Below, piece by piece: positions 1 through 9,215 of a stretch of DNA of 64,000 nucleotides (within the stretch, counting starts at the first letter, position 1; each line of letters opens with the position of its first letter). Made by a program: the position numbers and the translations under genes. Location of the stretch: assembly GCA_028583605.1 (NCBI GenBank), contig CM053327.1, forward strand, positions 31,870,626 through 31,934,625, in the 5' to 3' direction. The notes under the pieces were generated by a model that searched no databases, was not told the DNA's origin, and saw nothing but the letters and a program-made list of their open reading frames with translations. This DNA comes from Dastarcus helophoroides (taxonomy: Eukaryota > Arthropoda > Insecta > Coleoptera > Bothrideridae).

Positions 1-142
1 ATTTGACGGTTTTATTGGAATATTCTCAACATGCATCGATTCTAAAGCAACGCAAGTTCCCTGAATGTTGCTTCTATCCGCTTTAAGTCTGGAAACGTGC
101 TCACGCAACCGCGTTTCGTGCTCTGACGTCCACTCCTCGCAA
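1..142 (-). CDS. Mcc: MCC homologue, 3'-most visible exon (partial, runs off left edge)
   Basis: Coding exon read on the minus strand from an acceptor (minus sequence CTAATTGCAG just above 142) to the window edge. It is open for 47 codons: CEEWTSEHETRLREHVSRLK then ADRSNIQGTCVALESMHVEN. This follows the vertebrate MCC order in which an acidic stretch leads into a coiled coil ending in a 'LELESIH'-like motif. The exon takes one base to complete a serine codon begun at the donor of the 192-470 exon, so the splice phase agrees. MCC is a coiled-coil scaffold linked to Wnt signalling, polarity and migration in vertebrates; that role is family knowledge, not shown here. The C-terminal remainder with any PDZ-binding end lies outside the window. 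Confidence 0.8.
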
Positions 143-191
143 CTGCAATTAGGCAATTAAGTTGCAGCATGTGCATACGCACCATACTCAC

Positions 192-470
192 GAATCAGTT
201 ACTGGGCTGTTGTAAACGTGATTTTGCCAAGGCGATAGTAACACATCAGTGTTTTGACATGAGTCTAAATGAGAAAGTAACTGTTTCGCGAACAGATTCC
301 GCAGCCGCTCGGTTTTCCAATGCTTCAGGTGTTGTGTTCTTTAAGTGATAATTCCGTTTCTAGAAGAGCTAGCAAAACAGTCGTAAGCTTCTATTGTACG
401 ATCGGTAACACCAAGAGCGAGGCGAAGAGCAATTGCGTTCGACTCGTATTTACCACATAATAAGGCCATC
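192..470 (-). CDS. Mcc: MCC homologue, coiled-coil exon with internal frame breaks
   Basis: Bounded by a good acceptor (minus TTTTCAG before 470) and donor (GTGAGTATGG after 192). Splice phases agree with both neighbours and the 279-bp length is a multiple of three. The start reads RMALLCGKYESNAIALRLAL and then IEAYD, the best conserved MCC segment. After IEAYD the homology (VLLALLETELSLKEHNT) continues only in the +1 frame. It then passes to PEALENRAAAESV in the next frame and to AKQLLSHLDSCQNTDVLLSP back in the original frame. Read straight through, the original frame meets a TAA after about 44 codons. The shifts cancel over the exon. Either these are single-base assembly errors or the 3' half of the gene is decaying; I cannot tell which from one sequence. 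Confidence 0.75.
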
Positions 471-693
471 CTGAAAATTGGAAGTATACACTTTTTATCG
501 AAGAGGTCAAGCCCGTCGCAGGGCCCATCAGCCGCCGTTGTGCAAACTTTAAAATAACGCCCCACTTTAAATTCAACAAATTTTGATAAAAACAAACACT
601 TCAAATTTAAACTGAGAAGTTTAAAAGTCATAATTTCAGAAAAAAAATTGCCTTTTTTACTTCATCGAGGAAGCAAAAATGGAATGGACTTAC

Positions 694-1318
694 CTGTCAC
701 AATGAGCTTTTGTTTCTGCCAGTGTCAAAGCCAAAACGGAATTTTGAGAGCACGCATGCTCGAGCTTAGCCGTTAAGCGTTTCAATTCAAAATCGAACGA
801 CTGCTTTTCATTTTGCATATCACACTGTCTCAATATGTCACCAACGATATGTTCAGCAACGGCGGTCGACATGTCAGTGTTAAGCAACTCATTAGCACTG
901 ACATTTCTATGCCCATCAGACTGCCCGTTTCAATTTGATACGTTCGGCCACTTTGGTAACAGGAACGTTATTGAAGTTGTTTTTAACGTTGGTACTCCGA
1001 TGGATAGGCACTATATTGCTATACTTAATGTCTAATTTGGAATTCGTGATATATTTTAGGGTCGCTGTCTACTTCAATATGGGATTCGGGAGATTCAAAA
1101 TTTTTTCCCTCCGTTATGGTGGTTTCGTCGCAACAGTCTTCTACTCTTCGGTATTCGTATTGGGTCAGTTTCTGCCTCGCATCGTGAAGTTGAGATTTCA
1201 GACTTCTAATTTCTTGTTTTAAGGGCTCCAGTGCTTCAGCATATGGCGAAAGTTCATTGCTGTCGTTATTTAGGGAGTTTAATTTCGGTTCCGGCAATTC
1301 CGAAGGACTTTGTATAAA
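694..1318 (-). CDS. Mcc: MCC homologue, long central exon(s) with frame breaks or a tiny intron
   Basis: Acceptor TTTCATTTCAG precedes 1318 and donor GTAAGTCC follows 694. The frame opens with FIQSPSELPEPKLNSLNN and passes a leucine-heptad stretch LKQEIRSLKSQLHDARQKL, ending in a stop after IYHEFQIRH near 1026. Clear MCC homology resumes in another frame: NNFNNVPVTKVAERIKL (about 944-1000), matching the vertebrate 'IPIAKIAERVKL' motif. It then moves to a third frame, with STAVAEHIVGDILRQCDMQN and FELKRLTAKLEHACSQNSVL, again in the MCC order. Exon length is 1 mod 3 where the flanking phases require 2. The first break could be a 49-bp intron (GTAGAC...TTAAG, minus strand). The second, at TTGAAACGGG, has no credible splice pair. 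The alternative is two extra A residues in short A runs. Confidence 0.75.
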
Positions 1319-1426
1319 CTGAAATGAAACAGTTCCCGAACTTATTTGATTTAGAGAAGATCTTTGGCAGAATTTCATTTAAAACTGCACATAAGTGAAC
1401 ACAGTTTTCCTATAAACGGTACTTAC

Positions 1427-1530
1427 CGGTAACTTATTTTCAATATCAGAATTTTCTTGTTCTTGTGGCTCTAGTTCACTAACTTCTAATGGACAGGTTA
1501 CTGAGTCTTCATGGGCACTTGTGCATGTTT
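1427..1530 (-). CDS. Mcc: MCC homologue, acidic linker exon
   Basis: A 104-bp exon with acceptor AATTTTCAG above 1530 and consensus donor G|GTAAGT below 1427. It starts in phase 1, completing a Glu codon with the last base of the 3643-3784 exon, and ends in phase 0. It encodes TCTSAHEDSVTCPLEVSELE followed by PQEQENSDIENKLP, an acidic low-complexity linker. This region corresponds to the poorly conserved acidic stretch that follows 'EEDEYSEL' in vertebrate MCC. No stop or shift interrupts it. Identity rests on position and phase between two recognisable exons rather than on its own similarity. Confidence 0.75.
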
Positions 1531-2139
1531 CTGAAAATTTAATAAATCCCAATTGATTTATGTCTAGTGACTAATGCAAGGTGAAATTTTACAAGAGTTA
1601 CACAAAGAAACGTAAAAACGTTGTCTAACTTGGAATTTTAATTAAAAACACTAGCTAACATGTCATCCGACCCCGCTACTGTCACGGCCACTATTTTCCT
1701 TATTGCGTTAAATGAATCGATTTCTTTTTAATTTCGACATTTTTAAAAAATTTCGATTTTTTTGGTATTTTCGCCTTTCTAAATTTCCACTTTTCCAAAA
1801 TTTGACTTTTTCAAAATTTCAAATTTTTAAAATATCTCGAAAATGATGTCGAGTATTCTAAATGGTTAAATTTTCCTCAAAATTTCGATTGCATTTCAAA
1901 ATTTCAACGCTTTTAACAATATCAAAATATTGGAAAATGTAAAAATTTTGAAAAAGGTCAAAACTTTTCAAAATTTCCACTATTTTGCAAACTATGGATG
2001 TTTTTTTGAAAATTTCAATTTTCTTTAAAATTTTGATTATATTCATAAATTTCGATTTTTTATCTTGAGACAGAGTAGGTTTTTTTTAATTTGGGACAAT
2101 TTTGCAAAATCCTAATTTTTCTACGAATTTTGCAATTTT
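1531..2139. repeat. Intron with T-rich TCGAAATTT-type degenerate array
   Basis: About 1,690-2,120 is a run of T-tracts and 'aaaatttcga'-like words at roughly 18-22 bp spacing, in the pyrimidine-rich orientation on the plus strand. No gene is visible. It is an intron of the Mcc gene. Confidence 0.7.
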
Positions 2140-3093
2140 AAAAATATTTCAGGTTTATTTTAAAAATTTGACCCTTTTTCAAAATGTCGATGTTAAACCT
2201 CTCTCTCAATTTAGCGAATGCCGCTGAATTTGGATGTCTACGATCGGCAAAACGTTGGGCATAAATTCTTGAGGCAAGAAACGGATTTCTGTCAGCACTG
2301 CCCAAGGCGTAAACCATATCGACCAATTCTTCTTGAGAAAACATTGTCTATCAGTACTAATACCAAGACCTCGCGACAACAATGAGATAAACTGTCAGTT
2401 ATTACCTGACAAACGAGACGAAACAAAACCGCAACATCCAGGGCTTACGCGATAATACGAAATTAATTAAAATTTTTACAAAATTCTAAATTTCTCAAAA
2501 ATTATTGGACGGAGGTGGTAATACCTGGTACCAAAAAAAAAAGGTAATTTAACTTCGCATCCGATAAGATAATCCAAGATAGGTGGTTCCATTTAAAAAA
2601 ATTAAGTTATGCATGTTTGAACAACTGAAGAATTGAGTCGACGGATGTGAAGAAATTTAAGAAATCTTGCTAACAGCAAAGACGTAAACAAATACTCCAT
2701 TTCTTCCTGAATCCAAAACCGTATGCCACACAACTCTGAGTCATTGCGTTTGGAAAATATCGTTAATGGCGTCAAGCTCCGAAATCGTCAAATTTAACCA
2801 AAAAAATTAAATTACGCGAAAACGGTTCAACTAAGGGCCTATGTCGTCTTAATAAATTCGTATTTATTTTTAACAAGGAATCCAAAAATGTAAAAATACA
2901 TAGGGTGTTCTATTTAAAATAAGAAAGTTGTGTTAATTTCCGGGGCAACCGGAAGGCCGCCATATTTGGCAATAATTTAAGGTTGTGGAGAACTATATTT
3001 CCAACAACTTTTATTCGAAACATTTTTCGATATTTTGAACGATACGCCTACCAAAGACAGATTCCCGCTTAGTGACTCACCCTGTATTTTATT
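2140..3093 (-). mobile_element. Degenerate element with DUF4817-like HTH fragment
   Basis: On the minus strand an open stretch starts at an ATG at 2344 and reads MFSQEELVDMVYALGSADRN then FLASRIYAQRFADRRHPNSA. This resembles the DUF4817 helix-turn-helix domain found in insect transposon-related proteins (an N-terminal 'sxxExxDMVxxxGxAxxNxxxAxxxYxxRFPxRRxP' pattern). It dissolves into TCGAAATTT-type sequence below about 2190. About 750 bp upstream in its own sense, the minus strand shows CAGGGTGAGTCACTAAGCGG (near 3086-3067), a terminus style common in insect DNA elements. A second 'AGGGTG' end sits near 2900. I infer one broken element, but its true limits are uncertain. No transposase core was seen. 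Confidence 0.45.
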
Positions 3094-3309
3094 GATTTGA
3101 TGTTACAATAGAAGAAAAATCTTTTATTATTGAATCCTACTTTCGAAAATCCAGAACAAGCAATCGTTAGTGGATCTCTTCTATTCCTGATAGTACTGCA
3201 AACATTTTATGTCAATTTGATGAGTACGAATCAAGTTAGGAACATACGTGAACATTTCAAAAAAATGACAACAGGACACTGGATTAGAAAACGTTTTATA
3301 CACTTGATA

Positions 3310-3605
3310 TTTTGATATTGATAAAAAAGTCGAAATTTCGGAATACGATCAAAATTTTGAGAAAAATTCAACCATTTAAAAACTCGACATTTTCAAAAAG
3401 TTCGAAATTTTAAAGAATTTCAAATTTGAAACAAAAATCGAAAGTGGAATTTTCTAAAAGAGGATTTGTAAATAAAGTAAAAATTTTGAAAAAAGTAGAA
3501 ATTATGGCAAAAACGAAAGTTAAAATTGCAAAAATTTAAAAAAAATCGAAATTGTGGAAAATTTCGAAATTAAAAAAAAATCCGTACACGATAAAAAAGT
3601 AATAA
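3310..3605. repeat. A-rich TCGAAATTT-type degenerate array
   Basis: A short block of 'gaaaaaagtcgaaatttt'-like words in the A-rich orientation on plus, opposite to the block at 1.69-2.12 kb. Intronic for Mcc; no coding signal. Confidence 0.65.
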
Positions 3606-3642
3606 ATGGGGTCGGCTGATATTAGCTAGCAATAAGTAATAC

Positions 3643-3784
3643 CTGATATTTCATCCTCTTCGGCTATTGCTATAGTTTTCTGCTGGTGGAGCTTTCGAGT
3701 TAATTCAGCAATGACTGAATGTAACTCGGTAAGTTGCTCTTCATACCTTTGAGCCTGCTCATCCAGTTGTTGCTGAAGACGTTC
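3643..3784 (-). CDS. Mcc: MCC homologue, coiled-coil exon (ELHSVIAEL)
   Basis: A 142-bp exon with acceptor TTTGTTGCAG above 3784 and donor G|GTATTA below 3643. It encodes 47 residues: ERLQQQLDEQAQRYEEQLTE followed by LHSVIAELTRKLHQQK and IAIAEEDEIS. The string YEEQLTELHSVIAEL is close to the diagnostic MCC N-terminal coiled-coil motif, and the trailing EEDE also fits. It begins in phase 0, the phase in which the 31,655-31,761 exon ends. Vertebrate MCC has about 60 residues of coiled coil between the corresponding places, so one or more exons may be missing or unrecognised in the 27.9 kb intron. Confidence 0.88.
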
Positions 3785-4840
3785 CTGCAACAAATTGTAG
3801 AAATGGAAAACATTATATTGTACAGAGGAACGTCTAATATGAACCAAATTTATATGTCTTGTGTTATAACAGTTGAGTTATTAGAAGAAAGGTTGAGCTT
3901 TCCTGGAATAAAAGTAGCCTAAAAGGTAGAAATACTATACATTTTATTAAAAGTTTCATTAGAACCGATTTAGCAGTTTCCGAGCTTAGCCCGGACAAAA
4001 AAACAATCGACAGAGAGACGGACACTTCAATTTTATTAACATAGACAACCAAAACACAACAGGCGTTTTGCGTACAATTTAAACAGAAATAAGATATCCT
4101 AAATAGCTCAGACAGTGGCACACATGCCATCTATCTGGCAATTATCTAATAGTCAATTACAAGATTAAATTTTCCTCGCTCGCTACGATAATAATTAATT
4201 TGAGACACCCATTATCTCGATAGTTAATTGTTAAAAGTTTGAGGCAGTTAACCGCAGCAGTCCAGCTATTGTGTCTCACAATACATACAGAAACGGCGAA
4301 ACCATTAATTTTCATCGTGCATAATACGAAAATACGTTTGATATCAAACGTTCTACCGAACAAAAAAAGATGGCAAAACACAAAAATAAAAGAACAACGA
4401 GTGTATGCTTCAAATTTACAATGAAAAATGGTACAAAACTGAATTGCACGGTTGAAAAATAAATTACGTAGTATTAGTAAAGTAGATGTAGGTTGAGGGT
4501 GGGTTCTAGGTCAGCTGGAATGGAAAATCGATTTCACTATTTCCTCTTCCAAGACGCCCTTTCATAAAACATCCCTCTCACAGCCATTATTTTCGTTGAA
4601 AGGGACAATTTAAAAAACTTTTCGAAACTTAAATTTCTTTTACATTCGGCAATATATTGAAGTCGTATCGATACGAATTTTATTTGTTTTTAGAACATAA
4701 GTTGTTAACGTACTTTCTGACAAAAGCAATTATTTTTCGTTAAATAAATTCTTGCTTCCGGCTGTAATCTTTCAGGGGACCTTCGTGCGTTATCGCTTCT
4801 TTCCCTACTACTTCAACATTTATTTTTAATGGAAATTTTG
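3785..4840. other. Intronic AT-rich sequence, nothing recognised
   Basis: Unique-looking AT-rich DNA. A slightly GC-richer patch lies at about 4,485-4,590. Small open frames on both strands lack codon bias or family similarity. I see no feature to annotate. Confidence 0.5.
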
Positions 4841-7440
4841 ACTCCGGTGGATTTTTTGAAGCGATATTTTGAATTAGTTCAACTTTTTTTTGAAATTTCG
4901 ACATTTCTCAAAATTTCGACCTTTATCAAAATTTAAACCTTTCTTTAAACATTTTTCAAAATCGATTGCTTTCGAAGTATTGACCTTTTTTGTTCATTTG
5001 AATTTTATTAAAAACGTCGACCGACCTTTTATTTGAAAATTTCGACTTTTTAGAAAAATATCAATCTCATTCAAAATTTTCAAAAGTCGAACTTTTTCCG
5101 AAAATTTTGTCTTTTTTAAAAAAATTTTCCCTGAAATTTCCCTTTTTTTTGTAAATCGGATTTTTCTGAAAAAGTCGACTTTAAAAAAAAATTTCTACAT
5201 TTTGAAAATTGATTTTTTTTGAAAATTACGGCTTGCTTGAAAAGTTTGACATATTTGATAATTTCGACTTTTTTCAAAATTCCCCCCTTATTTCAAGATT
5301 TCGACTTATCTCGAAATTTTGACCTTTTGGCTCATTTCAAAATTTCCGATTGTTTTTAAAATTTGGACCATTTTCATAATTTCGACTTTCAAGATTTCGA
5401 TTTTTCTTGAAAATTCGATCTTTTCTAATAATTTCAAATATTTTTAAATATCAACCTTTTCACAAAATTTGGTTTTTTTGAAAATGGGATTTTTTTGAAC
5501 ATTTGGGCCTTTAATTCCCTTTTTTTTTCAGAATTTTGACTTTTCTTTGAACATTTTCCAAAACCGATTGCTTTCGAAATATTGACTCCTTTTTGTTTAT
5601 GTGGGCTTTATTAAAAATTTTGAATTTCCTCTAAAAATTTCGACTTTTTAAAAAAAATTGGATCTTTTTCAAAATTTCCACTTTTTATTTGACAATTTCG
5701 AATACTTTCAAAATTTGCATTTTCTCTGAAGATTTTGTCCTTTTTTTTAACTTCTTCATGCGATTTCTAACCTTTTTGGTGATTTACTTTTTTTGAAAAA
5801 TTCGACTTTTTTTTAAGTTTCTACATTTTCAAAATTTGATTTTTTTTAAATTTTGACTTCCTTGAAAATGTTTATCTCGAAATTTTGACCTTTTGGGTAA
5901 TTTAAAAATTTTAGACTGTTTTCAAAATTTAGATCATTTTCAAAATTTCGACTTTCAAGATTTTAATTTTTCGATATTTGGATCGTTTCTAATAATTTCG
6001 AAATTTTTTAAATCGCAACCTTTTTTGAAAATTTGGACTTTTTTTAAAATTTGGGCCGTTAAGTAATTGGTTTTTTAAAAATTTTGAATTTTTTTAAATT
6101 CTGGATTTTTTGTTAAGTTCATGTTTTTCTCTAAATTATCATTTTTTTTGTAAATTTTGACTAAGGGGAAAAAATTTACTTTTTTTGAACATTTTCACTT
6201 TTCTAAATGTATTATTTTTTTGATAATTCTGATCTTTTGAAAATTTTGAGTTTTAACGTGTCAAAAATACCGAAATTTCTTCAAAATTTTCACTTTTTTA
6301 ACTCGACCTTTTGTTTAAAATTGGTCTTTTTTGAAAATTTCGATCTTTTTCTCAAAATTCGACATTTTCTGAATTTTTCTCAAATTTTGAATCTCTGAAA
6401 ATTCTAACCTTTTTCTCGAAAATCGCCCATTTCGAAGTTTTTATTCTCAAAATTGTATTTCTCTCCAAATTGGATTGCGATTTTTTCCACAAAATTCGAC
6501 CTTTTTTCGATTTTTCGACATTTTTCGAGTTTAAGGTTAGGTTTTTATTTTAAATTTGATTCTCTGACAATTCCGACCTTTTTCTCGAAATTCGTCCTCT
6601 TCGAAATTTGCATTCTCAAAATTCGACCTCTTTCCATATTGGATTTTCTCTTGAAAATTTGCCTTGCGATTTTTTCAATTTCGACTATTCCGAAAATTGA
6701 GACTTTTTTTCTTCACAAAATCCGACCTTTCGATTTTTCGACATTTTTCGAGTTTTTCTAAAAGGTTGGGTTATTATTTTAAATTTGAATTTTCTGAAAA
6801 TTGTGACCTTTTTCTCAGAATCTGTCCTTTTTCAAATTTTTACTCTCAAAATTTTACTTCTCCCTAAACTTGATTTTCTTTTGAAATTTTGGATTGCGAT
6901 TTTTTTTCATTTCGCCTTTTTCCGAAAATGGCGGATTTTTTCACAAAATTCGACCTTTGGAAATATTGACTTTTTTCAATTTTTTGTGATTTTCCGAGTT
7001 TTTCCAATAGTTTAGGTTTTGATTTTCTATAAATTCTGACCTTTTAATCGAAATTCGTCCTTTTCGAAATTTTTATTCTTAAAGTCTACTTCATCTACAA
7101 GTTGAATTTTTTCTTGAAAATTTGGATATTTTCTAGAAATGTCGACCTTCGAAATTTCAACCGCATTTTTAAAGAACGTTTCTTTTTTAATTTGACTTTC
7201 TGAAAATTACTAATTATTTATTAAAAATCGTCTTTTTCTCGCTTGTACCTCAAAATTTAATGTTTTGTTTCTGGACATTTCTACTTAAAATTGGACTTTT
7301 TCTCAAAATTTCGGTTATTTTTCAATTTATTTTATCAGAATTCGATCAAAATTTTAATGAAACCTTAAAATTTTGAAAATATGTTTAGAATATTTTGGAA
7401 AAAAGGTTTATTCTAAATGATTATATCAAAACATTTTTGG
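4841..7440. repeat. 2.6 kb T-rich TCGAAATTT-type array
   Basis: Continuous degenerate repetition of 'ttttttcaaaatttcgac' words in pyrimidine-rich orientation. Spacing is loose (about 18-24 bp) and homopolymer lengths vary. Within 6,450-7,070 there is a coarser repetition of about 250-290 bp, marked by recurring words such as 'gcgattttttccacaaaattcgacctt' and 'tctgaaaattc.gaccttttctcgaaattcg.cctttcgaaatttttattctcaaaa'. Open frames rich in F, L, S and I are translations of the repeat. Confidence 0.75.
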
Positions 7441-7449
7441 AGGTTCCAA

Positions 7450-9215
7450 TTTTTTCCTCTACGTTTATTAGATTCAAAGTTTGGAAACTAAATGCCAGTT
7501 TCGATCTTGTTAGATCTCGTCAGTTTGGTATATCCAACTCGAATGCTAATAAATGTTCCGACAAGTACTAAAACATTCACAGGCGTCAAGCGAGTGACTC
7601 TTTAGTACTACCACCTATTGGTCCATAGAGAAACTATAGCCATCGCCAACAATGTCGTATGCAAGAAGAATGCAACCTAGACTACAAATTCATGCAGCCC
7701 TCCAGGCGTGTATAGTGAATCATAGGTAGCTGAACTACCAACAGTTCAAACACTGCCACCTAGCGAGGCGGTTGCTCTCTAGGAAAGTTCCCAGAAGACA
7801 AGGATTCTATAATGCACAGACCAATAGGTTTGAACGTTTATTAGATTCGAAGTTTGGAAACGAAATGCCAGTTTCGATCTTGTTAGATCTCGTCAGTTTG
7901 GTATATCCAACTCGAATGCTAATAAATGTTCCGACAAGTAAGTACTAAAGAATTCACGGGCCTCAAGTGTGGTGACTTCTTAGGGCTACCACCTATTGGT
8001 CCATAGAGGAAACTATGGCCATCGCCAACAATGTCGTATGCAAGTAGAATGCATATATGTAATACTTCTATATGGCGTGTTGTGTATAATCGCCACTGCA
8101 AAATGCTTTGTCAAAAAGGTGAGATGAAAGTATATGTCGTACTCTTTCAAGGACAAGCATTCATTCATTTATAGCGGGAATAGGTGACAAGGTGGGCGGG
8201 AACACTAAACAATGACAACTGACGAGAAGAGGGATTGGGATTGGTTAATATATTCTGTCCTTGAAAAATACAAACATATACAGATAAGGAAAAATGTTCA
8301 TTGTCCATGTAAAACGGTAAGAATTTTCCCTTCCTACGGCCGCTGAACGTACTCCCCTACTTTGACGCAGCATGCTCGTATCGTCGTATCTTCCAGTTTA
8401 GATGTTGGAAAAAACTCGTCGAGAATTTTACAACAGACTGAAATATTGTTTAGCACAGTCTGGCGGCCTATTTGAACTCCTTATATTGTAATGTTTAAAG
8501 AGTTATTATGTTATATTCTTTATAAGAATTATTATTTATTTTGTTTAAGAAATCTTGTTTATTTATTTTGGTTATCAAAGAAAATCAGTTTTATTTTACT
8601 TCAGACGTTGATTAAATCAACGGACTAAAAGAACAAACAACATGTGGTACGCAACTTTTAATAAAATTGTTGCCTGCCAGTAGTAATCCCGTAAAAAAAC
8701 ACGTTAAAAGCTATGATGTACAACTGAAATCTCCATCAGCACTGATCGTTGCGCTCTGCGTTGAATCGTTTAAGCCGGTGTAGGAGAATACAAGACACCG
8801 TCCATCTATCCCACTATTAGCTCTCAATGTTAAATCTCTCCTTAACATTTTCCCTATGGACAGTGTTTGATTTTCCTGATGTGTATATCCATCGCGCCTT
8901 TTTGACACAAACATATATGATAGAATGTAACCTAGACTACAAATTCATGCAGCCCCCCAGGCGTGTATAGTGGTGAATTCATAGGTAGCTGAACTATCAA
9001 CAGTTGAAACACTGCCACCTAGGAAAGCGGTTGCTCTCTAGGAAAGTTCCCAGAAGACAAAGATTCTAATGCACAGACCAATAGGTTTGAACATTTATTA
9101 GATTCGAAGTTTGGAAACTAAATAACGTTTTCGATCTTGTTAGATCTCGTCAGTTTGGTATATCCAACTAGAATGCTAACAAATGTTCCAACAAGTAACT
9201 ACTGAAGAATTCACG
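7450..9215. repeat. Three-fold repeated module, identity unknown
   Basis: A segment beginning near 'ttagattc.aagtttggaaac' and running through 'tttggtatatccaact' occurs at about 7,468-7,570, 7,840-7,945 and 9,097-9,205. A second segment containing 'acaaattcatgcagcc' and 'gctctctaggaaagttccc' occurs at about 7,610-7,826 and 8,926-9,082, with part of it at 7,985-8,050. Copies differ by a few percent. Between them (8,060-8,925) is single-copy sequence with a 68-codon minus-strand open frame at 8,711-8,914 that I cannot place. This is probably a rearranged mobile element or locally duplicated DNA. Confidence 0.55.

Noticed and set aside
1025..1378. Starting the MCC exon at the ATG at 1378
   Set aside because: The stretch above 1318 lies before a strong acceptor (TTTCATTTCAG), and the exon must join the 1427-1530 exon in phase 0; the ATG is intronic.
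6207..7015. F/L/S-rich plus-strand frames that look like membrane proteins
   Set aside because: Hydrophobicity comes from T-rich satellite codons (TTT, TTC, TTA); frames overlap each other and the opposite strand has similar ones elsewhere.
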